A stretch of 11,468 nt of DNA, from NCBI GenBank assembly GCA_934358235.1, contig CAKRKK010000063.1, positions 1 through 11,468 of the forward strand, written 5' to 3'. Of this stretch, positions 1-6,495 are shown in pieces. The position numbers and the translations under genes were made by a program. Within the stretch, counting starts at the first letter, position 1, and the number at the start of each line of letters is the position of its first letter. Source of the stretch: an uncultured Lachnospira sp. Its GTDB lineage: Bacteria; Bacillota; Clostridia; Lachnospirales; Lachnospiraceae. The notes beneath the pieces were generated by a model that saw only the letters and a list, made by a program, of their open reading frames with translations, was not told the origin of the DNA and searched no databases.

Positions 1-763
1 TTTCAATGCCGTCAACGATGACATTTGCCGTTTTCGGTGTGAGCGACATAAGTCCCTTAAGTGCATCTGTTGTTTTACCCTTAGAGTGTGCTTCTAACAG
101 CTTTCCTATTGTTATTAGTGTAAGAATCATGGCTGCTGATTCAAAGTAGAATTCATGCATATAATGCATAACCTGATCCATATCCATACGCACCTGTGCA
201 TCCGTCATGGCAAACAGGGCATATGTACTATATACAAATGCTGCTCCTGAACCAAGTGCTACAAGTGTATCCATATTCGGTGAACCACGAAGTGCTTTTA
301 TACCACTTATAAAAAAATGCTGATTAATGACCATAATTATTATTGTTAGCAGCATCTGGATAAGTCCCATAGCCACATGGTTATTCTCAAGTCTTTCTGG
401 CAGCGGCCAGCCCCACATCATATGCCCCATACTAATGTACATAAGTATAAGCAGAAACACTAAGGATGCCACAAGTCTTTTAGCAAGTAACGGCGTAGTG
501 GTATCCCTTAGGGAATCCTCTAATCCTGATATTACTGAATTTGCTGCCGATGCTTTACTTCCTGTATCCTTTGCGGCTGCTCCATATCCAGCATCAGTTA
601 CTGCTTTAATAACAGCTTCATCAGAAGCAGTTCCCTCCACTCCCATTGAATTCGTAAGCAGACTCACTGAACAGCCGGTAACTCCTTCAACCTTAGATAC
701 CGCCTTTTCAACTCTTGCCTGACACGCTGCGCAGGTCATTCCTGTTACTTTGTATTGTTTCAC
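1..763 (-). CDS. copA: Copper-translocating P1B-type ATPase, N-terminal part (runs off the left edge)
   Basis: Integral-membrane ATPase expected to export Cu(I) from the cytoplasm. Only the first 254 codons are present. Residues 1-65 form an HMA metal-binding domain with the GMTCAAC site (Cys11, Cys14). Hydrophobic segments follow at about 97-118, 131-152, 165-185 and 205-225. The stretches GSPNMDTLVALGSGAAF and FYFESAAMILTLITIGKLLEA-type sequence are hallmarks of the CopA subgroup, and the short loops are rich in Met and His (SMGHMMW, MHYMHEF). The CPC motif and the phosphorylation and ATP-binding domains lie outside the window. The start is a GTG: the first in-frame ATG falls inside the metal-binding motif, and an AGAAAGGA ribosome site sits just upstream of the GTG. 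It is the last visible gene of the csoR operon, 52 bp after the HMA membrane protein. Copper as substrate is inferred from the family motifs and from csoR next to it. Confidence 0.93.
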   Translation of the reverse strand, partial: MKQYKVTGMTCAACQARVEKAVSKVEGVTGCSVSLLTNSMGVEGTASDEAVIKAVTDAGYGAAAKDTGSKASAANSVISGLEDSLRDTTTPLLAKRLVASLVFLLILMYISMGHMMWGWPLPERLENNHVAMGLIQMLLTIIIMVINQHFFISGIKALRGSPNMDTLVALGSGAAFVYSTYALFAMTDAQVRMDMDQVMHYMHEFYFESAAMILTLITIGKLLEAHSKGKTTDALKGLMSLTPKTANVIVDGIE

Positions 764-815
764 ATCTTTATCCTTTCTTTTACAGCTTTTCTTTAAAGCC
801 TTTATTTAATACGCA

Positions 816-1178
816 TCACACATTCTTTATATCGATAACCTTAAAGTCAAGTCTTTCTATCGCTCTTCTGATAGTATCATCATCGACCGGTTTATCAAGC
901 TTTATAGTTGCAAGTTTCTTTTTAAGATTAACTTCGCAGGAAGCTCCATCTATTCTATTTATCTGATGTTCAATACTATTCTTGCAATTATCACAATGCA
1001 TGCCTTCTATACTTACAAGCTTGGTAGCAATAATCTCACCCTCAAGCACCTTCTTTTCTTCCTTTACAGAGCCGCCACCTCCGCAGCAGCCGCCTTCTCC
1101 TCTTCCATGCTTAATTCCATTCTTTACTGCAAGAATAACAACAATAACGAGTATTACTAATATAACCGCTGTTCCCAT
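816..1178 (-). CDS. Membrane-anchored HMA (copper-binding) protein with Cys-rich N-terminal segment
   Basis: A 120-residue protein, probably a membrane-tethered Cu(I) chaperone or metal buffer that serves the neighbouring CopA. Residues 2-18 form one very hydrophobic helix. A short basic stretch and a Gly/Cys cluster (GEGGCCGGGG, Cys31-Cys32) follow. An acidic/basic linker then leads to an HMA ferredoxin-fold domain at about 50-118 with the metal site GMHCDNC (Cys62, Cys65). The N-terminal third resembles the short FeoB-associated Cys-rich membrane proteins, so the gene looks like a fusion of that type of leader to a CopZ-like domain. The start is well supported by AAGAGG placed 7 nt before the ATG. 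It lies between csoR and copA with 52-bp gaps on each side, where a free copZ is often found. Metal preference is inferred from context only. Confidence 0.82.
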   Translation of the reverse strand: MGTAVILVILVIVVILAVKNGIKHGRGEGGCCGGGGSVKEEKKVLEGEIIATKLVSIEGMHCDNCKNSIEHQINRIDGASCEVNLKKKLATIKLDKPVDDDTIRRAIERLDFKVIDIKNV

Positions 1179-1230
1179 GTCTATACCTCTTTTCTTTTTA
1201 TAACTGCTATCCTTTTGCTGTCTGCTTCTC

Positions 1231-1536
1231 TTACTTCATAAATTTCTGCAGGGTCATAACAAGTTCATCTACAACCTCATCATCACCATTCTTTATATCC
1301 TCCACAACACAGGTTTTTATATGATTCGATAATAGTGCCTTATCAAAGGCTGTAAGAGCTGCATTAGCTGCTAATGCCTGATTAAGTATATCTATACAGT
1401 AAGCATCACTTTCAACCATACCATATATCCCTCTTATCTGGCCTTCTATTCTTTTTAATCTGTTTAAAAGCAGCTTTTTCTCTGAAGCTGTACGTTCCTT
1501 CTTTTTCCCACAGCAGCATAGCTTTTCTTCTGCCAT
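1231..1536 (-). CDS. csoR: CsoR-family copper-sensing transcriptional repressor
   Basis: A 101-residue all-helical DNA-binding repressor of the CsoR/RcnR (DUF156) family. The family core is plain: LLNRLKRIEGQIRGIYGMV at about 23-41, then the Cu(I) ligand triad Cys47 (AYCIDIL), His72 and Cys76 (NHIKTCV). This Cys-His-Cys set is the copper-type arrangement, as opposed to the ligands of RcnR (nickel/cobalt). An unusual extra Cys cluster, CCCGKKK, lies at residues 7-13, before the conserved core, and could add metal contacts. The ATG has a strong GAGGTGG ribosome site. It is the first gene of the copper operon and sits directly behind a promoter containing a CsoR-like palindrome. This implies autorepression released by Cu(I), which is the known mode of the family. 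A persulfide-sensing CstR is less likely because the His ligand is present and copA is downstream. Confidence 0.93.
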   Translation of the reverse strand: MAEEKLCCCGKKKERTASEKKLLLNRLKRIEGQIRGIYGMVESDAYCIDILNQALAANAALTAFDKALLSNHIKTCVVEDIKNGDDEVVDELVMTLQKFMK

Positions 1537-1585
1537 ACGTCCACCTCGCTTTTCTTTAATAACAGTAATTACTATCTTCTCTTAC

Positions 1586-1614
1586 ACTATATACCCCCTA
1601 TGGGTATTTTTCAA
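1586..1614 (-). promoter_or_regulatory. Promoter of the csoR-copA operon
   Basis: On the minus strand, TTGAAA (1609-1614) and TATAGT (1586-1591) are separated by exactly 17 bp. This gives a good sigma-A-type promoter about 50 bp ahead of the csoR start codon. An AT-rich dyad (CTTATAA-TAT-TTATAAG, 1621-1637) lies immediately upstream and could act as an UP-like element. Confidence 0.82.
1591..1607. promoter_or_regulatory. Probable CsoR operator inside the promoter spacer
   Basis: The 17-bp sequence ATACCCCCTATGGGTAT has perfect 6-bp arms (ATACCC/GGGTAT) around a GC-containing centre. It matches the known look of CsoR sites, a TACCC-N-GGGTA pseudo-palindrome with a G/C run. It lies almost wholly between the -35 and -10 boxes, so bound repressor would block RNA polymerase. 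The site was recognised by eye; binding is inferred. Confidence 0.82.
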
Positions 1615-1699
1615 GAGGTTCTTATAATATTTATAAGACATATTTTCTCATTAACATCTTATGAATAGAATCAGTGATAAATACATATTGATAAACACG

Positions 1700-1756
1700 C
1701 ATTAAAAAAACACATCCTTGAGGTATGTACCTGTACTGCCCCATCTGATGTGTTTT
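1700..1756 (-). terminator. Rho-independent terminator of the acyltransferase/GT8 operon
   Basis: On the minus strand a perfect 10-bp stem (AAAACACATC / GATGTGTTTT, plus-strand arms 1707-1716 and 1747-1756) is followed by a run of seven T residues. A second short stem can form inside it (TGGGG with CCTCA, plus-strand 1739-1743 and 1719-1723). The structure is therefore a long bulged hairpin and not a simple loop. It lies about 85 bp after the stop codon of the last gene of that operon. The arms could also end transcription from the other strand, but no gene points that way. Confidence 0.65.
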
Positions 1757-1802
1757 CATATTATAACATTCCTTATATTGTTATATTTTTTATATTGATA
1801 TA

Positions 1803-1834
1803 TTTTATTGTTATATTTTATTGTTATATTTTAT
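1803..1834. repeat. 13-bp A/T tandem repeat
   Basis: The unit TTTTATTGTTATA occurs twice in perfect tandem (1803-1815, 1816-1828) and then restarts (1829-1834). Degenerate copies (TATATTGTTATATT, TATATTGATATATT) precede it from about 1774. It sits just downstream of an operon end. It is low-complexity and I assign no function. Confidence 0.6.
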
Positions 1835-1839
1835 ATTTT

Positions 1840-2706
1840 CTATTTATTTACATTCTTCCAGCCTGCTATATCAGAAGCTTCAAATGCATACTCTAAAGTT
1901 CTGCCATACGCCTTTTCATACGCTTCCTTTTTCTGCTCATAATCCTTCTTCATCATATAAAAGCTGTTATCCCTTTCATTCTTCTGTGGATCAGGATATA
2001 TAGGATCTAATATATGAAGCACATATTTAACCTTCTTAAATTCCTTAGTATCATCCTTATTGGTATCTATCATTTCAACAAAGCAGGAAATAACTGGCAC
2101 ATTAAACTTTGCAGCATACAGGTATGCTCCACGCTTAGGTGGTCTTGGCTTGCGGTAATTAAGCCACATTTCCTGTTCAGGGTATATAAGAATATATTCG
2201 TGCTTGTTTACCAGCAGATTATTAAGTGTCCTGTAAAAATGTCTGTTCATATAATCCTTATCCTTGCTTACCGGAATCTCATCTGCATATTTCATAAGAA
2301 ATCCCAATATTCCCTTCATAGCAAAGTTAGTATCCTGGCTTATTATGAACATTCTGTATCTTCTGGCTTTCTTTATGCCGAAACGCACGATAGTTGTATC
2401 AACCGGATTAAAATGATTACTTGTTATTATCGCACCTGATTTTATATTCTTTATCTTTTCCGCGCCGACAACCTTGGTGTTAATATTAACACCGAATGTC
2501 ACTACATCGACTATACGCCTTGCCAGCCAGTTACGGTAATGGTACGGAAGCTGGTTACGCCGTTTTACATATTTTCCAAGTAATCTTTTACGTTCTGTAA
2601 TACTTAATTCAGGATCTCCTATTTCCACCTTGTCATTGAACCGCCCGGTATCTGCTGCCACCTTTATATTCTTTATAACCTCATTTTTACTGCCACCCAG
2701 AATCAT
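1840..2706 (-). CDS. PlsC-like lysophospholipid/glycerolipid acyltransferase
   Basis: A 288-residue acyltransferase of the LPLAT/PlsC superfamily, which moves an acyl chain from acyl-CoA or acyl-ACP to a hydroxyl. The catalytic motif NHFNPVD gives the standard HX4D pair, His98 and Asp103. The substrate-binding block IYPEQEMW (174-181, Glu177) stands in place of the usual EGTR-type motif and is followed by RKPRPPKRGAY. No clear transmembrane helix is visible, although residues 63-75 are moderately hydrophobic. The C-terminal 40 residues are charged and probably helical. It is the last gene of a four-gene operon, and its ATG overlaps the stop of the GT8 gene before it as ATGA, so translational coupling is likely. 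The acceptor is unknown. A classical AGPAT role in bulk phospholipid synthesis is possible, but the neighbouring glycosyltransferases favour a glycolipid or glycan acceptor (inference). Confidence 0.82.
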   Translation of the reverse strand: MILGGSKNEVIKNIKVAADTGRFNDKVEIGDPELSITERKRLLGKYVKRRNQLPYHYRNWLARRIVDVVTFGVNINTKVVGAEKIKNIKSGAIITSNHFNPVDTTIVRFGIKKARRYRMFIISQDTNFAMKGILGFLMKYADEIPVSKDKDYMNRHFYRTLNNLLVNKHEYILIYPEQEMWLNYRKPRPPKRGAYLYAAKFNVPVISCFVEMIDTNKDDTKEFKKVKYVLHILDPIYPDPQKNERDNSFYMMKKDYEQKKEAYEKAYGRTLEYAFEASDIAGWKNVNK

Positions 2707-3674
2707 AATCTTATCTTTTCTCCACTTTCCATCACTTTTCTAAATGTAACCTCCGTATCAGCATTAGTTCCCGCTCTTTTAAAAAGGTCCAGAAGATGCG
2801 CATGATCCTCCTCTTTCTGCTTATCTGTATATGCAGCCTTAAAAGCCTTTATCTCATCATAATATACTGACTGTCTGGCATATTTCCAGAAATAATCCTG
2901 ATACTGTATATCATCATAACACCATGGCTTATCAAAAAGGTTATAGTGAATAATCTTAGGGTCTTTTATCTCCGGCTTATTTCTGTTTGGCATTGCATCC
3001 CAGCAGGAATCCAGATACTCTATCTTTCCATAGCACATAGAATTAAGATAATCCTGGTCCGGTGCAACACAGTCAAAGTGATACTTATTAAGAAGATAAA
3101 GAAAATGCTCTGCAAGCTTTACATTCCTTAACTCCTTCATATTCATAAGAAGCATGCCGGAATTAAAGTAATCACCAAGCTTAAGTCCAAGTGACTCAGT
3201 CATATATCTTTGAAGTTCTGGAACATCATTGACTGAACCATCTGTAACAACACCAATAAGATTATTGTGCATATCTGTATCATAAAGCTCTGATATATCT
3301 CCGGGAACTATTATATCGCTGTCAATATATATTGCCTTATCATATTCCGGATACATATCTGGTATAAATATTCTGAAATATATAGTCATTGTAAAGTAAT
3401 CTGAACGAAGCCTGTTCTCAATCCTGTCTGTTATCATATCAAGACTCTGCTTCATATACCTGAATTCCATCTCAAAGTTAGGATGCTCCTTTACTAATTC
3501 AGAAAGGTTATTTCTATTCTCTTCATTAAGCTCCTGATATACAACTATTATCTTATATCTTCTATCCTTTGATGCATTCTCTATAAGAGAAATAAGCGCA
3601 ACATGAAGATATGGTGCGTATCCATCATCTATTGTAAAAAATATTGGTATCAATTCATCCTTGTTATACATCAT
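2703..3674 (-). CDS. Family 8 glycosyltransferase
   Basis: A 323-residue GT-A fold glycosyltransferase of family GT8, the retaining LgtC/glycogenin-type hexosyltransferases. The N-terminus has the typical strand IPIFFTIDDGYAPYLHVALISL (9-30). The metal/nucleotide-sugar site is the DXD in YIDSD (Asp118, Asp120). The family block YFNSGMLLMNMKELR follows at 169-183, then PDQDYLN (205-211), and the C-terminal signature HYNLFDKPW (243-251), whose His usually completes metal binding. All key residues are present, so it should be active, with UDP-glucose or UDP-galactose the common donors. Two ATG codons lie in tandem. AAAGGAG is 4 nt before the first and 7 nt before the second, so initiation at 3671 is equally plausible. 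It follows the other GT8 gene after 37 bp and overlaps the next acyltransferase by 4 bp. The acceptor is unknown. Confidence 0.88.
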   Translation of the reverse strand: MMYNKDELIPIFFTIDDGYAPYLHVALISLIENASKDRRYKIIVVYQELNEENRNNLSELVKEHPNFEMEFRYMKQSLDMITDRIENRLRSDYFTMTIYFRIFIPDMYPEYDKAIYIDSDIIVPGDISELYDTDMHNNLIGVVTDGSVNDVPELQRYMTESLGLKLGDYFNSGMLLMNMKELRNVKLAEHFLYLLNKYHFDCVAPDQDYLNSMCYGKIEYLDSCWDAMPNRNKPEIKDPKIIHYNLFDKPWCYDDIQYQDYFWKYARQSVYYDEIKAFKAAYTDKQKEEDHAHLLDLFKRAGTNADTEVTFRKVMESGEKIRL

Positions 3675-3711
3675 TAATCTCCTTTTTACTAATTATTTCT
3701 ATATTTTAAGT

Positions 3712-4554
3712 TCATCTGCTGTCAGACATGCTTTCTTTAATACCGTAATAATCAGCAAACAATTCACCATACTCTGTCTTAGGTATATGAAGCACCGTTG
3801 TTACCTCCTCTGTCTGCCACGGCTTGACCGTTTCTGTTCTTATATATGGAAAGAATCTGAAGTGAGTTGTAAAATGCTGGAACACCGTATCTGTATGAAG
3901 TCTTCTCTGGTCATTATACTTTCTTTCGCAGATATACTTTGAAACTGAAAGCTTATTAAGTGCTGACTGGTCAGGCATAAACATCTTCTTTGTTGTACAC
4001 ATATGACGGCACTTACTAAGAAGTCCTGTTTTTCTTAGCTCGGCCATATTCATAAGAAGTACACCAGAGTTAAGGTAATCTCTTTTTAAAATATTTTTTC
4101 TAAAAAACCAGCTTCCATAGTAATCAAGTACACCTGCAAGCTCAACCCCATCCATATCCTGATAATAGAAATCACTAAAGTCTTTCCTGCATATAACATC
4201 AGTATCAAGATAAAGTATTCTATCAGGCAGCTCATCCAGCTTATCTGCAAACAGCCTTAGCATACAGCAGGGCGTAAATCTCGTTGAAAGATTAGCTGCC
4301 GGTGTTTCACTCTTAAAGAGCTCTGTCGTATCAATAAGCCTTACCTGCAGCCTGTCCTTATATCTGGCTGATAATTCATTATTAAGATACTCTGTAAATG
4401 CTTTATCAACCGGTCTATAGACTTTATCGTTCATAGTCATATCCAGCGTTAAAATATATATATCAAGATTCTTTGATGTATTCTTTAGAAGAGAAAGGAC
4501 TGCTATCAGCAATCCATCCTGAACATTCCTGTCTCCACAAAATAATATATTCAT
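3712..4554 (-). CDS. Family 8 glycosyltransferase
   Basis: A 280-residue GT8 enzyme, shorter than and clearly divergent from the next GT8 gene. It opens with MNILFCGDRNVQDGLLIAVL, the usual first strand and helix of the family. It carries the DXD motif in LYLDTDV (Asp117, Asp119) with RFTPCCMLRLFADKL just before it. The block YLNSGVLLMNMAELR lies at 160-174 and MPDQSALN at 193-200. The C-terminal HFTTHFRFFPY...KPW stretch contains the expected late His and KPW. A GGGAG ribosome site is present but 12 nt from the ATG, which is longer than usual and may lower its expression. It sits 20 bp after the first acyltransferase and 37 bp before the second GT8. Two different GT8 enzymes in one operon suggest two successive sugar transfers, or a disaccharide head group (inference). 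Confidence 0.87.
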   Translation of the reverse strand: MNILFCGDRNVQDGLLIAVLSLLKNTSKNLDIYILTLDMTMNDKVYRPVDKAFTEYLNNELSARYKDRLQVRLIDTTELFKSETPAANLSTRFTPCCMLRLFADKLDELPDRILYLDTDVICRKDFSDFYYQDMDGVELAGVLDYYGSWFFRKNILKRDYLNSGVLLMNMAELRKTGLLSKCRHMCTTKKMFMPDQSALNKLSVSKYICERKYNDQRRLHTDTVFQHFTTHFRFFPYIRTETVKPWQTEEVTTVLHIPKTEYGELFADYYGIKESMSDSR

Positions 4555-4574
4555 ATGATTATTAATCTCCCATA

Positions 4575-5378
4575 TTATTGTCGTAATTCATAATGTATAT
4601 ATTCATAATCGCTGTTTTTGCTGCGCAGTCTCATAGTTTCATACACCTTATCGTAAAGCATCTGCTGATTCTCCTTTACCGAAAGCTTAGCATCCGGATA
4701 ATAAGGTCCATCCACATACACATTAATTCCCGGTCTTTTTGTCACAACACCCAGTATTCTGCGCCTTGTATATGTTGTTGTCATGACATATACAGGAGCT
4801 TTAAGCTCTGCAGGAAATCTGAAGGAGGTTTTTTCAAAGGGTCTTATATAGGTGCAATAAGGCCATACATGAGCCTCCGGGTATATAACCACCGGATGTT
4901 TATTGGCTATACGCTTTTTGTAAGCCGCAGCAAAGCTTTTATATTCACTAATAGAGGCTGGTACCGGAAGTGCACCTAACATAGGAAGCAGCTTACCTAT
5001 CACCGGAATACCATAATTAGCCTGACTTACAATTACATACACTCTTTTTCCTATACAGCCAAGTGCAGGTATGACAACGTCGCCTACAGGCTGTGTATGG
5101 TTTGCATATATAAAGTAGCCTTTATGCCTGCATTCCATAAGTACCTTTTTATTTTTGTAGCTTATTCCAAAGAAAAGCTTGCACCCAATCAGTCCTGCTA
5201 CAATAGCTATGGCATATATAACACAGGATAAAAGTCTGTGAAATATGTTGTCATTAATCCACTTATAATCTGATTTAAGCTTGTAATCCTGATTACTGCT
5301 TTTTACAACATCATCCTTGTATGAGCTATAATATATCACCTTATCAGAAGCATCCTTTTTCATTCCTGACATTATCAT
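4575..5378 (-). CDS. PlsC-like acyltransferase with an HX5D variant of the catalytic motif
   Basis: A 267-residue LPLAT/PlsC-superfamily protein and the first gene of the four-gene operon. One membrane helix is visible at about 48-70 (LLSCVIYAIAIVAGLIGCKLFF region). The catalytic-motif block reads YANHTQPVGD (91-100). Here His94 and Asp100 are separated by five residues, not four, because of a Gly that is absent from the otherwise similar NHFNPVD of the last gene in the operon. The second block, VVIYPEAHVW (163-172, Glu168), parallels IYPEQEMW of that paralogue. Both therefore belong to the same branch, and the frame is intact throughout. It begins with an ATG 6 nt after AGAGG, close behind a strong promoter. 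It may acylate a lipid or glycan acceptor made with the two GT8 enzymes. Whether the longer motif is active cannot be told from sequence. Confidence 0.8.
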   Translation of the reverse strand: MIMSGMKKDASDKVIYYSSYKDDVVKSSNQDYKLKSDYKWINDNIFHRLLSCVIYAIAIVAGLIGCKLFFGISYKNKKVLMECRHKGYFIYANHTQPVGDVVIPALGCIGKRVYVIVSQANYGIPVIGKLLPMLGALPVPASISEYKSFAAAYKKRIANKHPVVIYPEAHVWPYCTYIRPFEKTSFRFPAELKAPVYVMTTTYTRRRILGVVTKRPGINVYVDGPYYPDAKLSVKENQQMLYDKVYETMRLRSKNSDYEYIHYELRQ

Positions 5379-5424
5379 ACCAATCCTCTTTTCTGTGCAT
5401 TCTGCCCCTGTATAAATATAAGAA

Positions 5425-5505
5425 AAGCTACAATTTTGTAGTATTGTACGCCTATGTTAACCATTTGTCAACACTATGTGGTGTCAATATTACAAAATGT
5501 AGCTT
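5425..5505. promoter_or_regulatory. Large inverted repeat of two dyads flanking the operon promoter
   Basis: Plus-strand 5425-5446 and 5485-5505 are inverted copies of each other, differing by one inserted base and one substitution, around a 38-nt centre that holds the -35 box and most of the spacer. Each arm also has its own dyad: CTACAATTTTGTAG at 5428-5441 and TACAAAATGTA at 5491-5501. The first covers the predicted start site and abuts the -10. The second lies upstream of the -35. Their centres are about 61.5 bp apart, close to six helical turns. This looks like a double operator, possibly with looping. The TACA..TGTA core recalls BlaI/MecI/CopY-type sites, but the spacing is not the same, so the regulator is unknown. 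Confidence 0.6.
5443..5471 (-). promoter_or_regulatory. Strong sigma-A promoter of the acyltransferase/GT8 operon
   Basis: The minus strand shows a consensus TTGACA (5466-5471), a 17-bp spacer, and TACAAT (5443-5448). The start site would fall near 5436, giving a leader of about 58 nt before the first acyltransferase. The upstream hydrolase gene ends at 5537, so this promoter makes the four-gene operon an independent unit. Confidence 0.82.
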
Positions 5506-5536
5506 ATGTACTTTAGCAAGTAGTTTTCAAAACCAC

Positions 5537-6475
5537 TTACACATTATTTTCAATCCATTCCAACAAATCTTCAAACACTTCCTGTCTGTTAGTTTCACTA
5601 TGAAGCTCATGTCTGTCATCTTCATATAACCGAAGCTCGACATTATCAACGTATTTCGTATAAAGCTTAAATACCTTCTTAACTGCCTTGCCATAACCAC
5701 CTACCGGATCCTCTTCACCTGATGCAAACAATACGGGCAGTTCTGCTGGTGTTCTCGCAATATTTTTCTTATTTATATCGAACTTTATGACATTAAGAAA
5801 ACCTATATACCCGTTAGCTGTAAACATATATGAACACTTAGGATCCTCTGTATACTTATCAACTATTCCTGTATCCTTTGTCAGCCAGTCATTAACCGTT
5901 CTGTTATCCTTAATACGCTTATTGTAGGTTCCAAACATTATTTTATTAATAAGCCTGCTTCTATATCTGTCACCATGTACAAGCTTAGTAACGTGTGCCA
6001 GCTTTAAGCCTGCATTAACAACCGGCTTTGGCTGGTTTCCTGTTCCAAGGAATATAACGCCATCTAACTCATCACCATATACACACGCATACTTTCTTGC
6101 CATATATGATCCCATGCTATGTCCAATAAGAATGTATGGAATACCTTTATACATTTTCTTCATAATACGTGTGAGTCTATGCATATCCTTGATAAGATAA
6201 TCTGCCCCATGGTTTCCCTTTGCAAAATATCCATAATCATCCTCGCTATTCACAGAATCACCATGTCCTAGATGATCATTTCCGGCAACGACAAAGCCCT
6301 TATCTACAAAGAATTCAGCCATTTCTTCAAATCTTTCGATATGATCTATCATACCGTGTGCTATCTGTATAACCCCTGTTGGCTGGCTATACTTAGTTCT
6401 GTCTGGATACCATATAATGGTATGTATACTGCATATTCCGCTGGATGACGGAAATACTCTTTCTTCTCTTTCCAT
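5537..6475 (-). CDS. Alpha/beta hydrolase, monoacylglycerol lipase / lysophospholipase type
   Basis: A 312-residue serine hydrolase of the Hydrolase_4 (MGL-like) group. In order: the oxyanion-side strand with AHGMIDHIERF (39-49), the family block GNDHLGHGDS (65-74), the nucleophile elbow GHSMGS with Ser120, the acid FASGEEDPVG with Asp256, and the base DDRHEL with His289. The triad is complete and no signal peptide is seen, so it is a cytoplasmic esterase or lipase acting on a monoacylglycerol, lysophospholipid or similar ester. I placed the start at the ATG at 6475, with AAGGA 10 nt before it. A GTG three codons upstream (6484) is nearly in contact with that site and so is less likely. It starts about 20 bp after the citrate synthase stop and is probably cotranscribed with it. 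The physiological substrate is unknown. Confidence 0.86.
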   Translation of the reverse strand: MEREERVFPSSSGICSIHTIIWYPDRTKYSQPTGVIQIAHGMIDHIERFEEMAEFFVDKGFVVAGNDHLGHGDSVNSEDDYGYFAKGNHGADYLIKDMHRLTRIMKKMYKGIPYILIGHSMGSYMARKYACVYGDELDGVIFLGTGNQPKPVVNAGLKLAHVTKLVHGDRYRSRLINKIMFGTYNKRIKDNRTVNDWLTKDTGIVDKYTEDPKCSYMFTANGYIGFLNVIKFDINKKNIARTPAELPVLFASGEEDPVGGYGKAVKKVFKLYTKYVDNVELRLYEDDRHELHSETNRQEVFEDLLEWIENNV

Positions 6476-6495
6476 ACCTGTCACTTCCTTATCTT

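Larger units (their letters stand above)
1615..1839. other. Non-coding gap between csoR promoter and the glycolipid-type operon
   Basis: Together with the csoR leader this forms about 300 bp without a gene. It holds an AT-rich dyad at 1621-1637, a terminator-like hairpin at 1707-1756, and a run of degenerate T/A-rich repeats at about 1773-1834. I see no convincing reading frame with a ribosome site in it, and no promoter pointing to the plus strand. Confidence 0.6.

Noticed and set aside
1728..1756. Sequence TGTACTGCCCC resembling the ends of IS150/IS3-type insertion sequences
   Set aside because: No transposase, no matching partner end at a suitable distance and no target duplication were seen. 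The stretch is better explained as the loop and arm of a terminator.
1773..1834. AT-rich tandem repeats as a possible replication origin or attachment site
   Set aside because: There are no DnaA-box-like sites, no dnaA or integrase gene and no tRNA nearby. It is low-complexity AT sequence after an operon end.
2014..2439. A 141-codon plus-strand frame inside the acyltransferase gene
   Set aside because: Antisense to a gene with clear HX4D and YPE motifs, with no ribosome site and a low-complexity translation.
5518..5538. Hairpin AAGTAGTTTT-C-AAAACCACTT as terminator of the lipase-like gene
   Set aside because: It overlaps the stop codon, has a 1-nt formal loop and no T run on the minus strand, so it is not a convincing terminator.
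6476..6484. GTG start for the lipase-like hydrolase
   Set aside because: The AAGGA site would be only one base away from this GTG. The ATG at 6475 has normal spacing.
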